DNA from: Apis mellifera
Taxonomy: Eukaryota > Arthropoda > Insecta > Hymenoptera > Apidae
DNA length: 64,000 nt
Assembly (NCBI RefSeq): GCF_003254395.2
Contig: NC_037638.1
Coordinates: 25,249,352 to 25,313,351 of the forward strand
Reading direction: 5' to 3'
Position numbers and translations under genes: made by a program. Below are positions 39,801-53,000 of this stretch, piece after piece (positions within the stretch are counted from its first letter, which is position 1; every line of letters starts with the position of its first letter). The notes beneath the pieces were generated by a model. That model saw only the letters and a list, made by a program, of their open reading frames with translations. It ran no database searches and was not told where the DNA came from.

Positions 39801-41220
39801 ATTAATAGATTTAATGGAAACGAATAATTAATATCTCTCCTTGTCTATGGGGTTGGGGCTAAATGGTGAACGGAGAACGATTCAGAAAATTCGTTTCTTT
39901 CCTCCTTTTGAACGCGTTGACGAGGGGATATTATAGTTCGCATAGTAATCTTCTAGAATATTCTCTAGCTTAGCGATGCTTTTCACGTCAAATAAGTAAT
40001 ATTTCATCCCGACACGTTCCAAATTGTATTATTATCAAGAAGAAACGAATTTTTCGATTTCACGTTTTCTCAAAGCTTTTTCAAGCTACTATTGCGAAAT
40101 ACTATCTCTGCATAATAATATACATGTATATATAATATATGATGGACAAATGGAGGAAAAAAAAAAAATAATAATAATAATAATAATGGACACACAATCG
40201 TATCCATAATCGCATAAGTGGTATAAAATTATATGTATATTGGTTAGAACGTGCAGGATTGTTCGCTTTCGCCGCTAAACTAAACTATGGATCGCTATGG
40301 ATCCTCAATCAAATTCAGCGATCGAATGTCGCAAACGATCGGTATATACGCTTTGGTGTCTAAGAAAAATGATTAAAAAAAAAATATATATATATAAATA
40401 TATATACAATATATATATACATATATGAAAAAAAACGAAAAAAAAAAACGGGAAAAAATAGAAAAAAAAAAATAAAAGCAACGTGTTGTTCGCCAATGTT
40501 TAGATATGTCCAGCGAATAATCGAGGTCGCAGGCTGAAAGTTCTCAGGGAAATGCAACCGAAAGAGAGGATATAATTGTGAATGCAGAATTGCTTGCCCT
40601 GATCAATATTTTTTCGTGGTGCCAGACAGAGGATCTTGACAATCTCGAGGAGAATCGAATCGATGAAAATATGTGTGCGATGATAAAGCGATTGATAAAT
40701 TAATATCTCGTTCGTTTGAAAAAAAATTATTCCATGCTGATTTAAAAATAGTTCTTGGAACGTTTTTTGTATTCTTGAATTTTTTTTTTTTTATTTTGTA
40801 ATAACGGAACGTTAAAATTAAACAAAATCGATATATTCTTGATCCTAATGCTCTCTATATAATTGCTTTATTCTTTGTCACTGCTGATATTTTCTTATTT
40901 TTTTTTTATCTTTTAAAATAGTTTACGCGAAATATACATATTTTCTTAATAATTATGTAAAAGAAAGAATGATTACGAAGTACGATTCGGAGAGAATTGT
41001 CCAGATCCTTCGAGATCGCCTGATTGAACGATAAAGAAGAAGCGTGATCTCGTGGCCGTCATATACTTACTTATACGCATAAATTTATTTGTTCATATGA
41101 AGACAATCGTTTTACCGCAGAAAGTAAAGGGGAAAAAAAAAAAAAAAAAGAAACAAAAAATAGCTTTGCAAACTTCAGGGTAACGAGTCAACAATGGCCG
41201 AATATTATCGAGAAATTAAA

Positions 41221-41270
41221 CAAAAAAAAAATAAATAAATAAATAAATAAAATAAAATAAAATAAAAAAA
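41221..41270. repeat. AAAT/AAAAT short tandem repeats
   Basis: Runs of aaat and then aaaat units after a poly(A) stretch, in the noncoding tract. Confidence 0.85.
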
Positions 41271-43086
41271 TCTAAATAAACATCGACGTTGCGAGGGGAA
41301 TACTGCTTGGTTTGCGGACCATTAAATACCAAATACTATACAACGATCGCGTTACAATAATTATTTAACATAGGTTGGAACACTGGAATATGGAAATGCA
41401 GTGGTGGATGCAGTGATTTTGCATCCGAACGATGAAAGCTCGATTGAGAAAGCGTGATTGAAATCCAAATTGGGGATTTCTTTGCCGTTTTTGCGGTTGT
41501 CGGTTAGTAAATTTGATTGAGGACGTAATTCGTAAAGAACCAGCTATAATTCATGTGCGTTTCTTTAGTAGTATATTTCGAAGTTCGATTAGTTTTTCTT
41601 ACTGAAACATAATTGTTCAATGAATAATGATCAAGGTAGAAACGAGAGAGATAGGGAGAGAAATAAAGAGAGAATGCGAGTTCGGTCTTAGAAAACTTGT
41701 CGCATAAGTCTTGAATACTTTTACAGATGTACAGTTTCGAGATTTTGACAGAGAGAAAATTCTTCGGTGATGTATGATGTAAAAGTTTCATGATCAACAA
41801 TTTCAATTCAATTTTTGGTTCTCTTATTTTCTTCCATTTGAATCGAAGCGAAAAATTCGCGCTTTTCATTTTCTGCTTATGCTCTTTATATTTTTTAAAT
41901 GCTTTTCGCAGACTTTTAAATCCGATATCGACATTTGTAAAGAAAGAAAATTAGTTATTTTAGTTTTAAACGTCGATTCGGCAACGTACAATGGTGTAAA
42001 AAAGTTTTCAAGCTAGACAGATTATTTTATTTATTCTTAAACATATCGATTTAAAAGTTTTTTTTTTAAGAAACTTTTTCTTTCTTTTGTTGTGCATCGA
42101 TTGAGAAAAAAATTATATCCATCTATTTTGAAAGTTTTCACAATTATTATATTGTATTATATATTATATAAAATTAAGTAAAAATTTTTTTTAATCTCCA
42201 AATCTGAGAAAACCTGTCCGCTCGAAAACTTTTGCACGTTATTTCTATAATGAAAGAATGATCTTTCGCATAATATAATCTAGATGATCTTTTTGAAATT
42301 GTGTAAAATTTCACTCGATTACACTAGTCTATCATTGCTTACGTAATTAACCGAAATTCAAAGCTCGGTTGCCAATTTTATCATATTTCAAACATATCGC
42401 AAAATCTTCGGAATTCTTCGCGTGCTATTCAAGATTACACTCTCTGCTCGCGTATAATCATACACCACTTGCCATGAAGGAAATAAGTATGTAACAAGTG
42501 CAGAATTGTTTCCGATTGTTTGCTCACGCGTTTGTATACATACATATATACGCGGGAGGGCGATTTATCATTCGATCTCGAATAATCGTCATCGAATTTT
42601 AAACTTCCCGCGCGATTCTCACCGATCATGCGCATCAGAAAGATAAGGACGAATGAATCCTTTGGGACATATTTTGCCATGTCGTTCGATCGCAAAAACA
42701 GAGATATATGCTTTGTAATGTGTAATCTACGTACACGCCCTGGACGATTAGGATTACGTTTTTCAGGGCACTATTACTTAAATAATCCTCCTATTTCGCG
42801 TGGTGCTTAAAATTTGACTGAACATTAACATTGCGTCCATGTGTATCAAATTTTAAGCAAACAAAATATCATGGTGTATAAGATAATATTGCGGATGAAA
42901 TTAAACTAGAAAGTCAGTTACATAAATGGTGAATAATAATAAGAATGATTGAACAAAGATGGTAAAAAAAGAAAACAGTTAATGAAAAAAAAAAAAAAAA
43001 AAAAATAGTGCTCAAATCATAAGTGACTATGCGTCTTGACGTGCATCTTTTTAACGCATTATGCGTACAGAACGTTATATATTGAT

Positions 43087-43166
43087 ACACACCCATACAC
43101 ATACACACACACACCGGGCGTGCACGCGCGCGCATATACATGCATACACACGCATACACACACACT
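43087..43166. repeat. CA-rich imperfect microsatellite with a CG-repeat core
   Basis: Repeated cacacaca and catacaca blocks surround gtgcacgcgcgcgcat. Alternating purine-pyrimidine runs of this kind can form Z-DNA; that is general knowledge, not shown here. Confidence 0.85.
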
Positions 43167-44514
43167 AAAGACTGTAGAAATTCTTGAAAAGAAATGACGG
43201 TAGCTTGCACCTTCTGTAAATTGCACAAAATAATTTTTTACAGATAACATTATAATTGATGTAAATGCGTTATTTATGACAGTGCCACCGAATTGCAAGA
43301 TATGAAATGAAAAATAAAAAAAAAAAAAAATCACTTTTCTCGTCGTTTTTTCGCAAGCGATCGTGTACGTTTGCCTATACTCGAATGAATTTTTATATTC
43401 GTTACGCTTAACTCGTATTAACATTGCGTTACTCTTCGACTGTTTTTTAAATAAAAGAAAAACTCCTGTCAAGAGATTAATCGCGATAAAATATATACTG
43501 CCGGAAAAAAAAAAAAGATAATAAAAAAAAAAATCATTAACCGAGGTACATCATCGTGTTTTAGACCAAACGATGATTCTCGATGATTAGCGCTCGCCGC
43601 TTGAAGTGCAAGCGTTGTATGGGACGAAATGGAACAATGGTACAATAAAAGTAATTTTTATTAAAATTCCATTATAAATTTCTTATTTGAATTCCTCAGA
43701 ATTTCTCAGATAATTAATTAAATTTCGAATAAAAAATATTTTTAGTTAATACGGTATTTTTTAGTATTATTTTATTAGTTAAAGTAAATCTGAATATTTT
43801 CATATTACACAAAGAAATAATTTTTCAGCAAATTTTATAAAATCTGTCATTTCCACTTATGTATTTCTTTCTTCTTTTCTTTTTTCTTTCTTTTTTTGCA
43901 TATATTTAATAAAGTTTAAAGCCTGTAAAAATTACATACCATTGAAACCTTCAACGCTACAATTTTAAAATAGCTCATAATAAATATTAAAAAGAAAGAA
44001 AAAAAGAAAAAGAAATTCGACCAATCTTTAATATCAACGCATTCGCTTTTTGCTCTCGTAATGTTTTTTCTTTTTTTTTTTTTTTTTTTTCCCGCTTACA
44101 TTTGAAATTATATTTCTTTCATATTATGTATTCATTTGCTCGTGACAAAACGAAAAAAGGGTTGTTCGAAATCGAAGCTAAGGCAACGGCAATAATTAAA
44201 TTGGCGGATCGAATCGTGTCTGATCGATTCTCTAGCTTGTTCGTTTGTTCAACTTCTTCGATGTTTTTGGGCTGTGATTTTACAACGCTGATAACCCAAA
44301 ACCGCATTAATTATTCTCAACTGAATCGACAATCCAAACCAGAAAGAACTTTTAAGGACTTTAAAAAAAAAAACGTTTTCTTATTAGCCCTTTCTTCGAT
44401 ATTTAGACAAGAGAATTCTTCAGCATCCTTTAACTTAAGCGCCAGTGAATAGATGTTTACCGTGAATCGTACAATTTTTTCGGATAAACGAATAATGTAT
44501 ATGTATAGTCACGA

Positions 44515-44520
<6 letters not shown>

Positions 44521-44545
<25 letters not shown>

Positions 44546-44575
44546 AAGAGGGAGAAAGAGAGAGAGAGAGAGAGA
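44521..44575. repeat. GA dinucleotide microsatellite
   Basis: A GA run of about 55 bases interrupted by aaagaggg, within the noncoding tract. Confidence 0.95.
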
Positions 44576-45027
44576 TGATGCGAAAGAAAAGAAAAAGAAA
44601 AGATGAAACAAATACGTGGTAGATGTGTAAGCTTGGACATATAAGAGAGGGAAAGAAAATTAACTGTCGTTCTTAGTGTTTTTTATATATATATTATATA
44701 TGTTACGTTTCAATGTACACTACGAATCGTATTAATGATACGTATATATGATAATATAACAATAATATATATTATATACATATATATATATATTATATAT
44801 ATATATATGAATGATATATCGTTAAATGGGCTGTGGTAGAAACCTTTATATACTTTATATACCGGACGAGTCGGATCCTCTTGTTTCTTTTGTCTTTCTG
44901 GAGAAATGAACAATTTACTGATTATAATGAAGGAAAATGAAAGAATAAATACCCAAAAAATGAAATGAATAGTAAGATTTAAGAAAAGAAAAAAGGCAAA
45001 ATGTATATGTACCCATGAAAGAAGGAA

Positions 45028-45083
45028 AGAGAGAGAGAGAGAGAGAGAGAGAACGAGGGAGGGAGGGAGAGGGAAGGGGAGGA

Positions 45084-45133
<50 letters not shown>
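45028..45133. repeat. Long compound GA microsatellite
   Basis: Two pure GA blocks flank a gggagg-rich centre. Open frames of Arg/Glu or Leu/Ser repeats across it are artefacts. GA tracts can bind GAGA-type factors in insects; no such role is shown here. Confidence 0.95.
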
Positions 45134-45135
<2 letters not shown>

Positions 45136-46753
45136 GGCATCATTTTATAAAGACGCTTCAATGGTTTGAGTGCATAGCCACTTGTCCTATATTCTGTCAC
45201 ACAACGATTACCTTGCACAAAATGTACCTAATTATATTTAAATAGTAGGATCCGTCTTAATGATTGTCAATAATACTGTACCTATTGTACCCGACACGGG
45301 CAAATTATGATATTAGGCTATAAGGCTGTAAGGCGTAACTACGATTAGATAGAGAACCCAGTCGCTAAAAAAAAAACTGTATAACTGTGATGTACCTGCT
45401 TCGAAGACAAACGACTTAAATTCTCTAACAAGTATACAGATCATTAATTTTTGTATGGACTAAAATAATGTCATTGCGATTGTTTCATGTATCTCCCTTT
45501 CCCTCTCTCCCTCGTATTGTTTCTTTATACTTTCTTATATTAAATTAAATTCAAGGAATAAATGCTATTTTTAAAAGAAATTGTTAATTATAATATTGCA
45601 TATAATATATAATGCAAAATGAATTGATTTTGATATTTGAAAGTTTTTCTTTGCAATGTTATTTTTCTGAAAGAAAATAATTAAATAATAATATTGATTT
45701 TAGAAAATATTAACATTGATTGTATAAAATATACTTAATAAGATTTTGATAAAAAATGTTAGAAAAAATACTTTCGACTAAGAAAAATATTTGTAATCTC
45801 GTTTTAAGAAATTGGGTACTAATTTTATTGCGATTAAATTCGAATAATGTAACAGTATATTTATTTTCATAATTGGTGTTTTTCTTTTTTAGTTTTAAAA
45901 ATTTAATTTTTTTTTTATTTTTCTTCTTTTTCTTATTTTCCCATTTTCGATTTTACGAAAAACGCGAAAGCAAATACTAGCTCTTTTTCAGTTAAGTAAT
46001 TTTTCGCAAAGATATGCAAATCTTCGAAGCAGCGTGCACGAATAATCGTTTATATGAATGTCATAGCCTTAGTTTCGCTAGTTGAGAAGAAGAAAGAATG
46101 TTTTAGACCCTTGCTCAATAAATAAAATATTAATTTCGATGTCAAAAATTATATATCGATATTAATTTTAAGTTAAATTCCCAAAGCAAAACAACATCGA
46201 CCATTTTCGCTAAACAAATCGAATGGACAACGTAGGTTAATATAATATACATATGTATAATTTCGAAGCGAGCAATGAATTTTCGTATTCTCGTTATCGA
46301 TAATTAAATAAATTGTAGTTGTCCGATCGACATCTATCATCAAAGTTTCTATAATATATTTAACATGTTTTTCCAGCTTTTATTTTGCTTATTTGTTTTG
46401 CGTCAGCATCTTTATGAGCAAACTTTGTTAATAAAGTTTGTCTTGCGTGCGTGTCTAAAATTACATTCTTAAACTCGCGCCGATTTCCGTCGATTTCTAT
46501 TCACTCTTTCATGAAATGACAAAGGATTCATCGGAGAATTTCAAATGAAATATTTGTCGCGCAAAGTTGGACACACACAGGACCATGTTTTCGTAAAAGT
46601 AGAAATAAGACCTGAGCTTAATGTATTCTCTCGTAAAACCATGTATAAAACTCCTGTTTGTACCTTACTAGTTTACTATGACGCTATTATAGATTACGTA
46701 TAGAGGAATTGAAAGTGAAAGAAAAAAAGCGATCGAATAAATAAAATGAGAAC

Positions 46754-46799
46754 AAAAGAGAGCGCGAGAGAGAACGAGCGAGCGAGCGAGCGAGCGAAA
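46754..46799. repeat. GAGC tetranucleotide repeat
   Basis: A GA-rich lead-in (gagagcgcgagagagaac) is followed by five or more gagc/gcga units. Confidence 0.9.
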
Positions 46800-47144
46800 G
46801 GACGAGAAATAAAGAAATAGGGATGTTTAGTGTCCATTCGAAGATCACGTTATAAGTCCTTTATTTTTCGCTACAAATCGACGAAAGATTAGTGTTAATA
46901 TGATTAGTAACGAAAAATGCATATAATTATCGTGCTTTCGCTTCGAAAATGTTTCATAATTCTAATTAGATTGTTTTATGGCGCCGTTTTATGGCCGTTC
47001 GGTGAAAGACTATATCAGCAAGGCTGGTGATTAGACTTCGATTAGTTTCCTTTTTTATGTTAAGCATGATAATGACTTAGCAAATGTGTTTTACTCAAAG
47101 TGTCCTTCCTATGTAAATTTACTTGTTTGTCCTCATAAATTATA

Positions 47145-47206
47145 AATAAATAATATCTTTCGTGTTCACGTATCTCCGCAATCCTCTTATTTTTCTTGGA
47201 AATAAA
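47145..47206 (+). terminator. Candidate poly(A) region ending the noncoding tract
   Basis: AATAAA occurs at 47145-47150 and 47201-47206. The first is followed by tttcgtgttcacg, a GU-rich downstream context. Base composition changes to strongly AT-rich right after this. The hexamer is common in AT-rich DNA, so the composition change is the stronger argument. Confidence 0.4.
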
Positions 47207-49541
47207 TAATGGCAACAAAAAGGTATGTAATAAATATTACTTCTTATATATTATAAATATTTCTTATTTATAATTAATTAAAAATATTTTAAAATATATG
47301 AATTTAAATAATTTGTAAAAATAATTAATAATTTATTTTTCTAAATTGAATTATTCTTAAGTTTTTTTATGTATTATTTATATTTTATGAATTTATAATT
47401 AAATTTGAAGTTAAATTATTTCATTTCATATTACGAAAAATTATAATAATATAATTTCATTTTTAAAAGGAACATAAATAAATAAAATATAAGATATAAT
47501 AATAAAAACAAATTTTGATTTGTTGTTTTTTTTTTATGCTCTTTTACTCATTAATACACTTTGTACATTTTGACAATGTATACAAAGTAGGATATGTAAC
47601 ATCTGTTTAATAATACAACAAATTATATTTTTTAAATTTTTAATTATTGCATTAAAATCGTATAATTTGCATAACCATTATTATTGCCGTTTAACAATTT
47701 CATTATGAAAAACTCAAAGATAATTTAACAGTGATAATAAAGAAATATATATAAAAAAATAGTATTAAAGATCACGTATGATTTTTAATAAAGATAATAA
47801 GGCAAATATGAAAAAACAGTTCGCTGCAACATGGTAATATATAAACATTTATATAAATATCATGTACAAAATGCTTTATATGGCAGCGATATGATTGAAA
47901 TAAGATAAATCTGAATTAGAATATACAAAAGGAGTAAGTTATGTATGTATAGTATATACAATACCTATTATTATTGTTATAATATATTCAATAAAGCTAT
48001 GATCATATATTATACAATATCTTGCATATATTTGGTTGAATATTTAATACACAGTAATTCTCATATTATTATTGAAAACTGTGTAATATAAGTGAATGCA
48101 AAATATTAATGTTAATAACATTAATCTTGATCATATATCATAAAGCTCAGAATCTTTAATACTGAATAAAATCCACTAAACATTGAAAATTTTGAAAATA
48201 TAAATAATAATTTTTTTTAACAATAATATCAATAAATTCAATGAACATTTATATAGAATTTATATTACAATCAATTTTATGTTAAATAGAATCTCATTAT
48301 TTAAGAAACAAATAAAAACCAATTATATTCTATTTTAATTTAAAAAATCAATATTACAATTTGAATGTCTTCTTAATTATTATTTTACTATCATTATAAA
48401 TGATGATACTACTGTGTACATAACATATTTATTTCGTATAAGCTTTATTTTATATGTGTAAATAACATTATTAAAATAACAAAATAATTTTATTGTAATT
48501 TAATCATAATAATTACTATAAAATAAAATATCTCTTTCTTACTAAGAAAGTAATTGCTTATACGTAACAAATAATGAGTATACATAATAATAATGATTAA
48601 TTCGTTAAACTCGAAATTTCCTATCTTTGGTATATAGGTTAAAAAAGTCTAAGCAAACAGTTTTAAAATTTTTTTGTTCATATGATAATTTAATGAATAG
48701 TATAAAAAAAAGATAATATAATTTTTTTTACTAATTAATTTGATTATTTTTTTTTTTATTATAATTTATGATCGAGTTATATGTTTCTTTTTGTTTTTTT
48801 TTTTTTTAATATAAATTATAATTATAGATTCCTGAAAATTGAATCTTATAATTAAATCCGTTTATAATTTAACAATTATAAAACAGATTATATGTTTTCA
48901 ATATTAACTATAATAATTCAATGATATATTAATTTCATTTCATTTCACATTAAAAAAAATTTGAATTTAATATTAATATTAAATACTGTTTGCTTTAAAT
49001 ATAAATATAACTATTTTTAATTATTTCAACTCTCTATTATCATTGGTAATTTCATTATTCGTTTTTTTTATACTACATTTTTCTTAAAAAAAAAAAAAAA
49101 AAAAATGTATTATATATTTTTGTTCATTATGTATAATATTACACAATGAATTGTATTAATTTTTATGTTGATGTAATTAATCTCTGTACATGTATACACA
49201 AAATGAAATCTAAGGTATATATTTATAATTATTTTAACATTATATGTATACATGTTAAAATATTAAATAAAAATACGTATATCAATTTGAAAAATTTTAA
49301 CTACTTATTTTTAGATGTTCAAACTATTCTACGATTTAACATCAACATTATAATAAAAAAAATATGAATTTTGTTTATTCTTTTGATACTGTGATTAAAA
49401 AAAAATAGTATGTATCACAATTAACATTTGAGATAGATTATTTATCTCTGACTCACTCATTTAAAATATTAGTAACATTAGTACTAATATTTTATTAATA
49501 AAGCTTTTTCTATTATATGTTATTAATAACTGATTGCAATA
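47207..49541. other. AT-rich convergent gap, with the Ninein 3' flank
   Basis: No coding frame of note lies here. The right end must hold the 3' UTR of Ninein on the minus strand. Simple A/T runs occur at 48792-48808 and 49086-49105. I see no RNA gene. Confidence 0.6.
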
Positions 49542-50006
49542 TCATATTGAAGTTGATTCAGTATTCAATCCTGTTATCATGTTATAGTGTTGTTGTAAAC
49601 GTTTTAAATTAGCTGTTAAACAGGCATTTTCTATATATAAATCTTTTACTAATATATCAGTTTGTGCCAATCGTTCAGCCTATAAAAAATAATAAAAAAA
49701 ATTAAAATTTATTTAATTATAAATTCTATATGAATGAAATTATATTATTTAAAATATAATTACATATTAAATATTAATTACATATTATAATATAAATTAA
49801 TATAAAAATATTTCAAATTTTAAAAAAAGAAATTATGTACCTGTTCTGCATTTGTTTGAAATTCTATTTGAAGTCTTTCTTGTGTACTACGAAGAAGACA
49901 TTGTAATTCTGATATTTCTACTTGATGTTGAGATATAATATCTGAAATAACAATTTAATATCTTAATATACACTACTATATATATATATATATAATTTAA
50001 ATATTC

Positions 50007-50047
<41 letters not shown>

Positions 50048-53000
50048 AAATATTCAATAAATAAAAATTTCAAAAAATAAGTAAAATCAAAATAAAAAGA
50101 AATCAAAAAATTTCAAAAAATAAGTAAAATCAAAATAAAAAGAAATCAAAAAATTTTAAAAATTAGTAAAGATAAAAAAGTTTTTTAATTATTATAATTA
50201 TATTTACATATAATTATTTTAGTGAAATTATAAAATAACTCACGTTGTAATACATGCTCAATGTGATATTGTTGTTGTTTAAAACATTCTTGCAATTGAT
50301 GTCTTTTACGTTCTTGTGCCTGAAGTTTCATATTTAAATTCTGTAATATATTAATATTTATACAATCTACTTGTGTATCACTTCGCATGCACTGACAATT
50401 TGATGCTTTTAATTTTAATGTATTCTGTACAAAATCATATTCTGCATTGTGAACATTTTCTTCTTTTAAGATTTTTCCATTATTACCTACTATTTTCCAT
50501 TGTAATTCTGGCGTTTCAACTTTAAATACATCATTAACTTTCATAGAATACTGCATTTGTAAATTACAATTGCCACTATCTATATCATCTTTTTTTAATC
50601 GTGGAATAAAATCATTTGATAAAGTTGAAGATTCTAGGATTCCATTATATTTAAATTCTTCAGATAGATTGCGAATATTATCACTACATTGAGTTAATTT
50701 TGAAACTGATTCACTGGACGGTTTAACACTGAATGAATCATTAGGAACATAATTTGATTGTGTTAATAAAAATGGAAAAATAAATTCATCTGTAACTTGT
50801 ATAGACACATCAGTCATTATCGGTCGTTCTAAACACTTTATTTTTTCATGTAAATCTTTAATTTCTTTATCTTTTTGAGAAATTTCTTCTTCCATTTGTA
50901 GTTTCCATTTTTCAAATTCTTCTTCTAAATCTAAATACTGTATAAATAAAATAATGTAAGTGAGCATAATAAATAATAATTCAATTATAATTTAATGAAT
51001 ATTAATATAATTTTTTTGAATAATAATATTAAAAATAATATTAAAAGAAAAACTATAATAATAGAATACAAATTGTATAGAATAGAATGTAGTATATAAT
51101 AGAATGCAATATATAGTAAAAATAAATAAAAATATATCTTACTTGTTGTTCTAAATTAAATTTTTCTTCAATTGGAGACAAACGTCCACCATTTTTTACT
51201 TTGTCAATTGGACTAATTAATTCTTCATATTCTGCCATTTTAGCTATAAGTTCTGAAAATTTTTCATCACTAATTTTTTGTTCTTGCTCAAAAAGTTGTC
51301 TTTCTTCTTCTAATTTAGCAGTCCAATAATCTTCACATTCTTCATATTCTATTTTAAGCATATCTAAACTTCTTTCTAATTCTGCACATTGTTCAATTAA
51401 TTGTTTTTTTTCAGCAGCATGAGCTGCTTCAAGTTCTTTGAGCTTTGAGTTTAAAAGAATATTTTCAGATGATTCAGTTTTTATTAAATTTGAATTAGCT
51501 CTTGTATTAATTTCATTATTAGTTTTTGTGTTAATATAATTAATAATTGAAACATCTTTTTCTTTATTTAATTTTGGATTATCTGCATTTATATGTTCTT
51601 CTTTACGAGGAGGATAATCTCTAAGACTTAAAACTTTATTTTGCAACGAACTTTTTATATCTTGATTGAAATTATCAACATCATAATTATTATCATTACT
51701 ATTGGATGTTATTATTCGTTTCATACAAACAGAATTTTTGTGTTTAGGGACAACAAAATCTCTTAAAGATTCACTCGTTCGTTCTTCACATTCTGTTTCT
51801 ATTTCAGATGCAATACTTTTAACAAACTCAGCTTCTTTAAAAATTTGTGTATTTGAATAAGATTGTAATCTCATAATCATATCTGATATTTCATCTTTAA
51901 ATGCACAATTGTCTAAAGTACATTTATTACTATTAATTAAATATATATTTTTTAATTGCTTTATAACTGTATCTTTAAATTGTTTTAAATCTATCACTTT
52001 ACAATTTTCATCTTCATTGGAATTACTAGATAGCTATACAATAATAATAAATATATACGTTTAATATTTGTTTTTTTAAATTAAATATAAATTATTAATT
52101 ATTACTTACAGATGTGGAATGTTTTAAAACTACATCTAAATCATCTTCCTCAACAAATGTTTCTTTATCTAAAAATATGTTAAATATTAATATATATAAT
52201 ATTAAAATATAAATGAAAGAATATTTAAATGAAAGATATATTAATTTTTTTTCTTACTTTCATTTTCATTTGACTGTGTATTCCTTGTATGAGTTATTAT
52301 ATGAGTACCAGAAAAATTATTCGGTCTGTTAATAATAAAATATAACAAAATTAATGTATATTATTATTTTTAATATATATTCTTATGTTTAATTTATCTT
52401 TTATTTTAAATGTTACCTTATATCTTTAGTATGACGATCATGCAATTTTAAACTTTCTATTTCTGCTGTTAATTCATCATTTTGATCTTGTAAAAGAACT
52501 GCTTCTAATTGTAATTGTTTAATACGATCTACCAAATATATAACTTCTTGTTGATGTTTCACCTCTACATTTTGCGACTAAATAAAATCACCGATTACAT
52601 ATGAATATAAACATAAGATTTAGATCATTTTCTTTTATTTATAATAAAATTATTTGAATACCTCATCATGCTCTGCCGCCAACATTTTTATTTGAGTTAT
52701 TAATTCATTGTTTGATTGTTTAAATTTTTCAATTTGATTACGAAGATTTTCATTTTCATTTTCTAAAACTTGATTTTCTTGTAATGTACTTACAAACTTA
52801 TTTCTAATCTCATGATTTTCTTTTTGTAATATTTGTATTTGATCATCTTTTGATTTCAGAATGCTAGCACTCATTTCTCGTTCAGAACTAAGTTGGTTTG
52901 ATAAATCTTGTATAGTTTCAGAATGACGTTGTTCAATTTGTTTTCGTAAATTTTGAACAATCTCTTCTTGTCGAACATGTTGTTCATCAATTTCTTGAGC

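Larger units (their letters stand above)
28457..47206 (+). ncRNA. 18.7-kb noncoding tract: giant 3' UTR of MEIOC or a long noncoding RNA
   Basis: The tract continues from the MEIOC stop without an AT-rich gap. It differs from the window's introns: GC is visibly higher, words such as tcgat and cgaa are frequent, and homopolymers and microsatellites abound. I found no frame with family resemblance; the longest are about 100-140 codons and mostly low complexity. On the plus strand I saw no AATAAA until 30785, 2.3 kb after the MEIOC stop. AATAAA copies sit at 47145 and 47201, next to the point where composition returns to AT-rich. This fits a plus-strand transcribed unit ending near 47.2 kb. Strand and start are inference; an independent lncRNA, or several units, would look the same. 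Confidence 0.45.

Noticed and set aside
41504..41869. 121-codon minus-strand frame
   Set aside because: No recognisable domain and no splice partners; chance frame.
43059..43472. 137-codon minus-strand frame in the noncoding tract
   Set aside because: It runs through the CA/CG microsatellite and poly(A) tracts, giving Phe and Cys/Val repeats; low complexity only.
44102..44452. 116-codon plus-strand frame in the long noncoding tract
   Set aside because: No family resemblance, no splice context that extends it, and frames of this length occur by chance in DNA of this composition.
45015..45245. Arg/Glu-repeat frame on one strand and Leu/Ser-repeat frame on the other
   Set aside because: Both are direct translations of the GA microsatellite.
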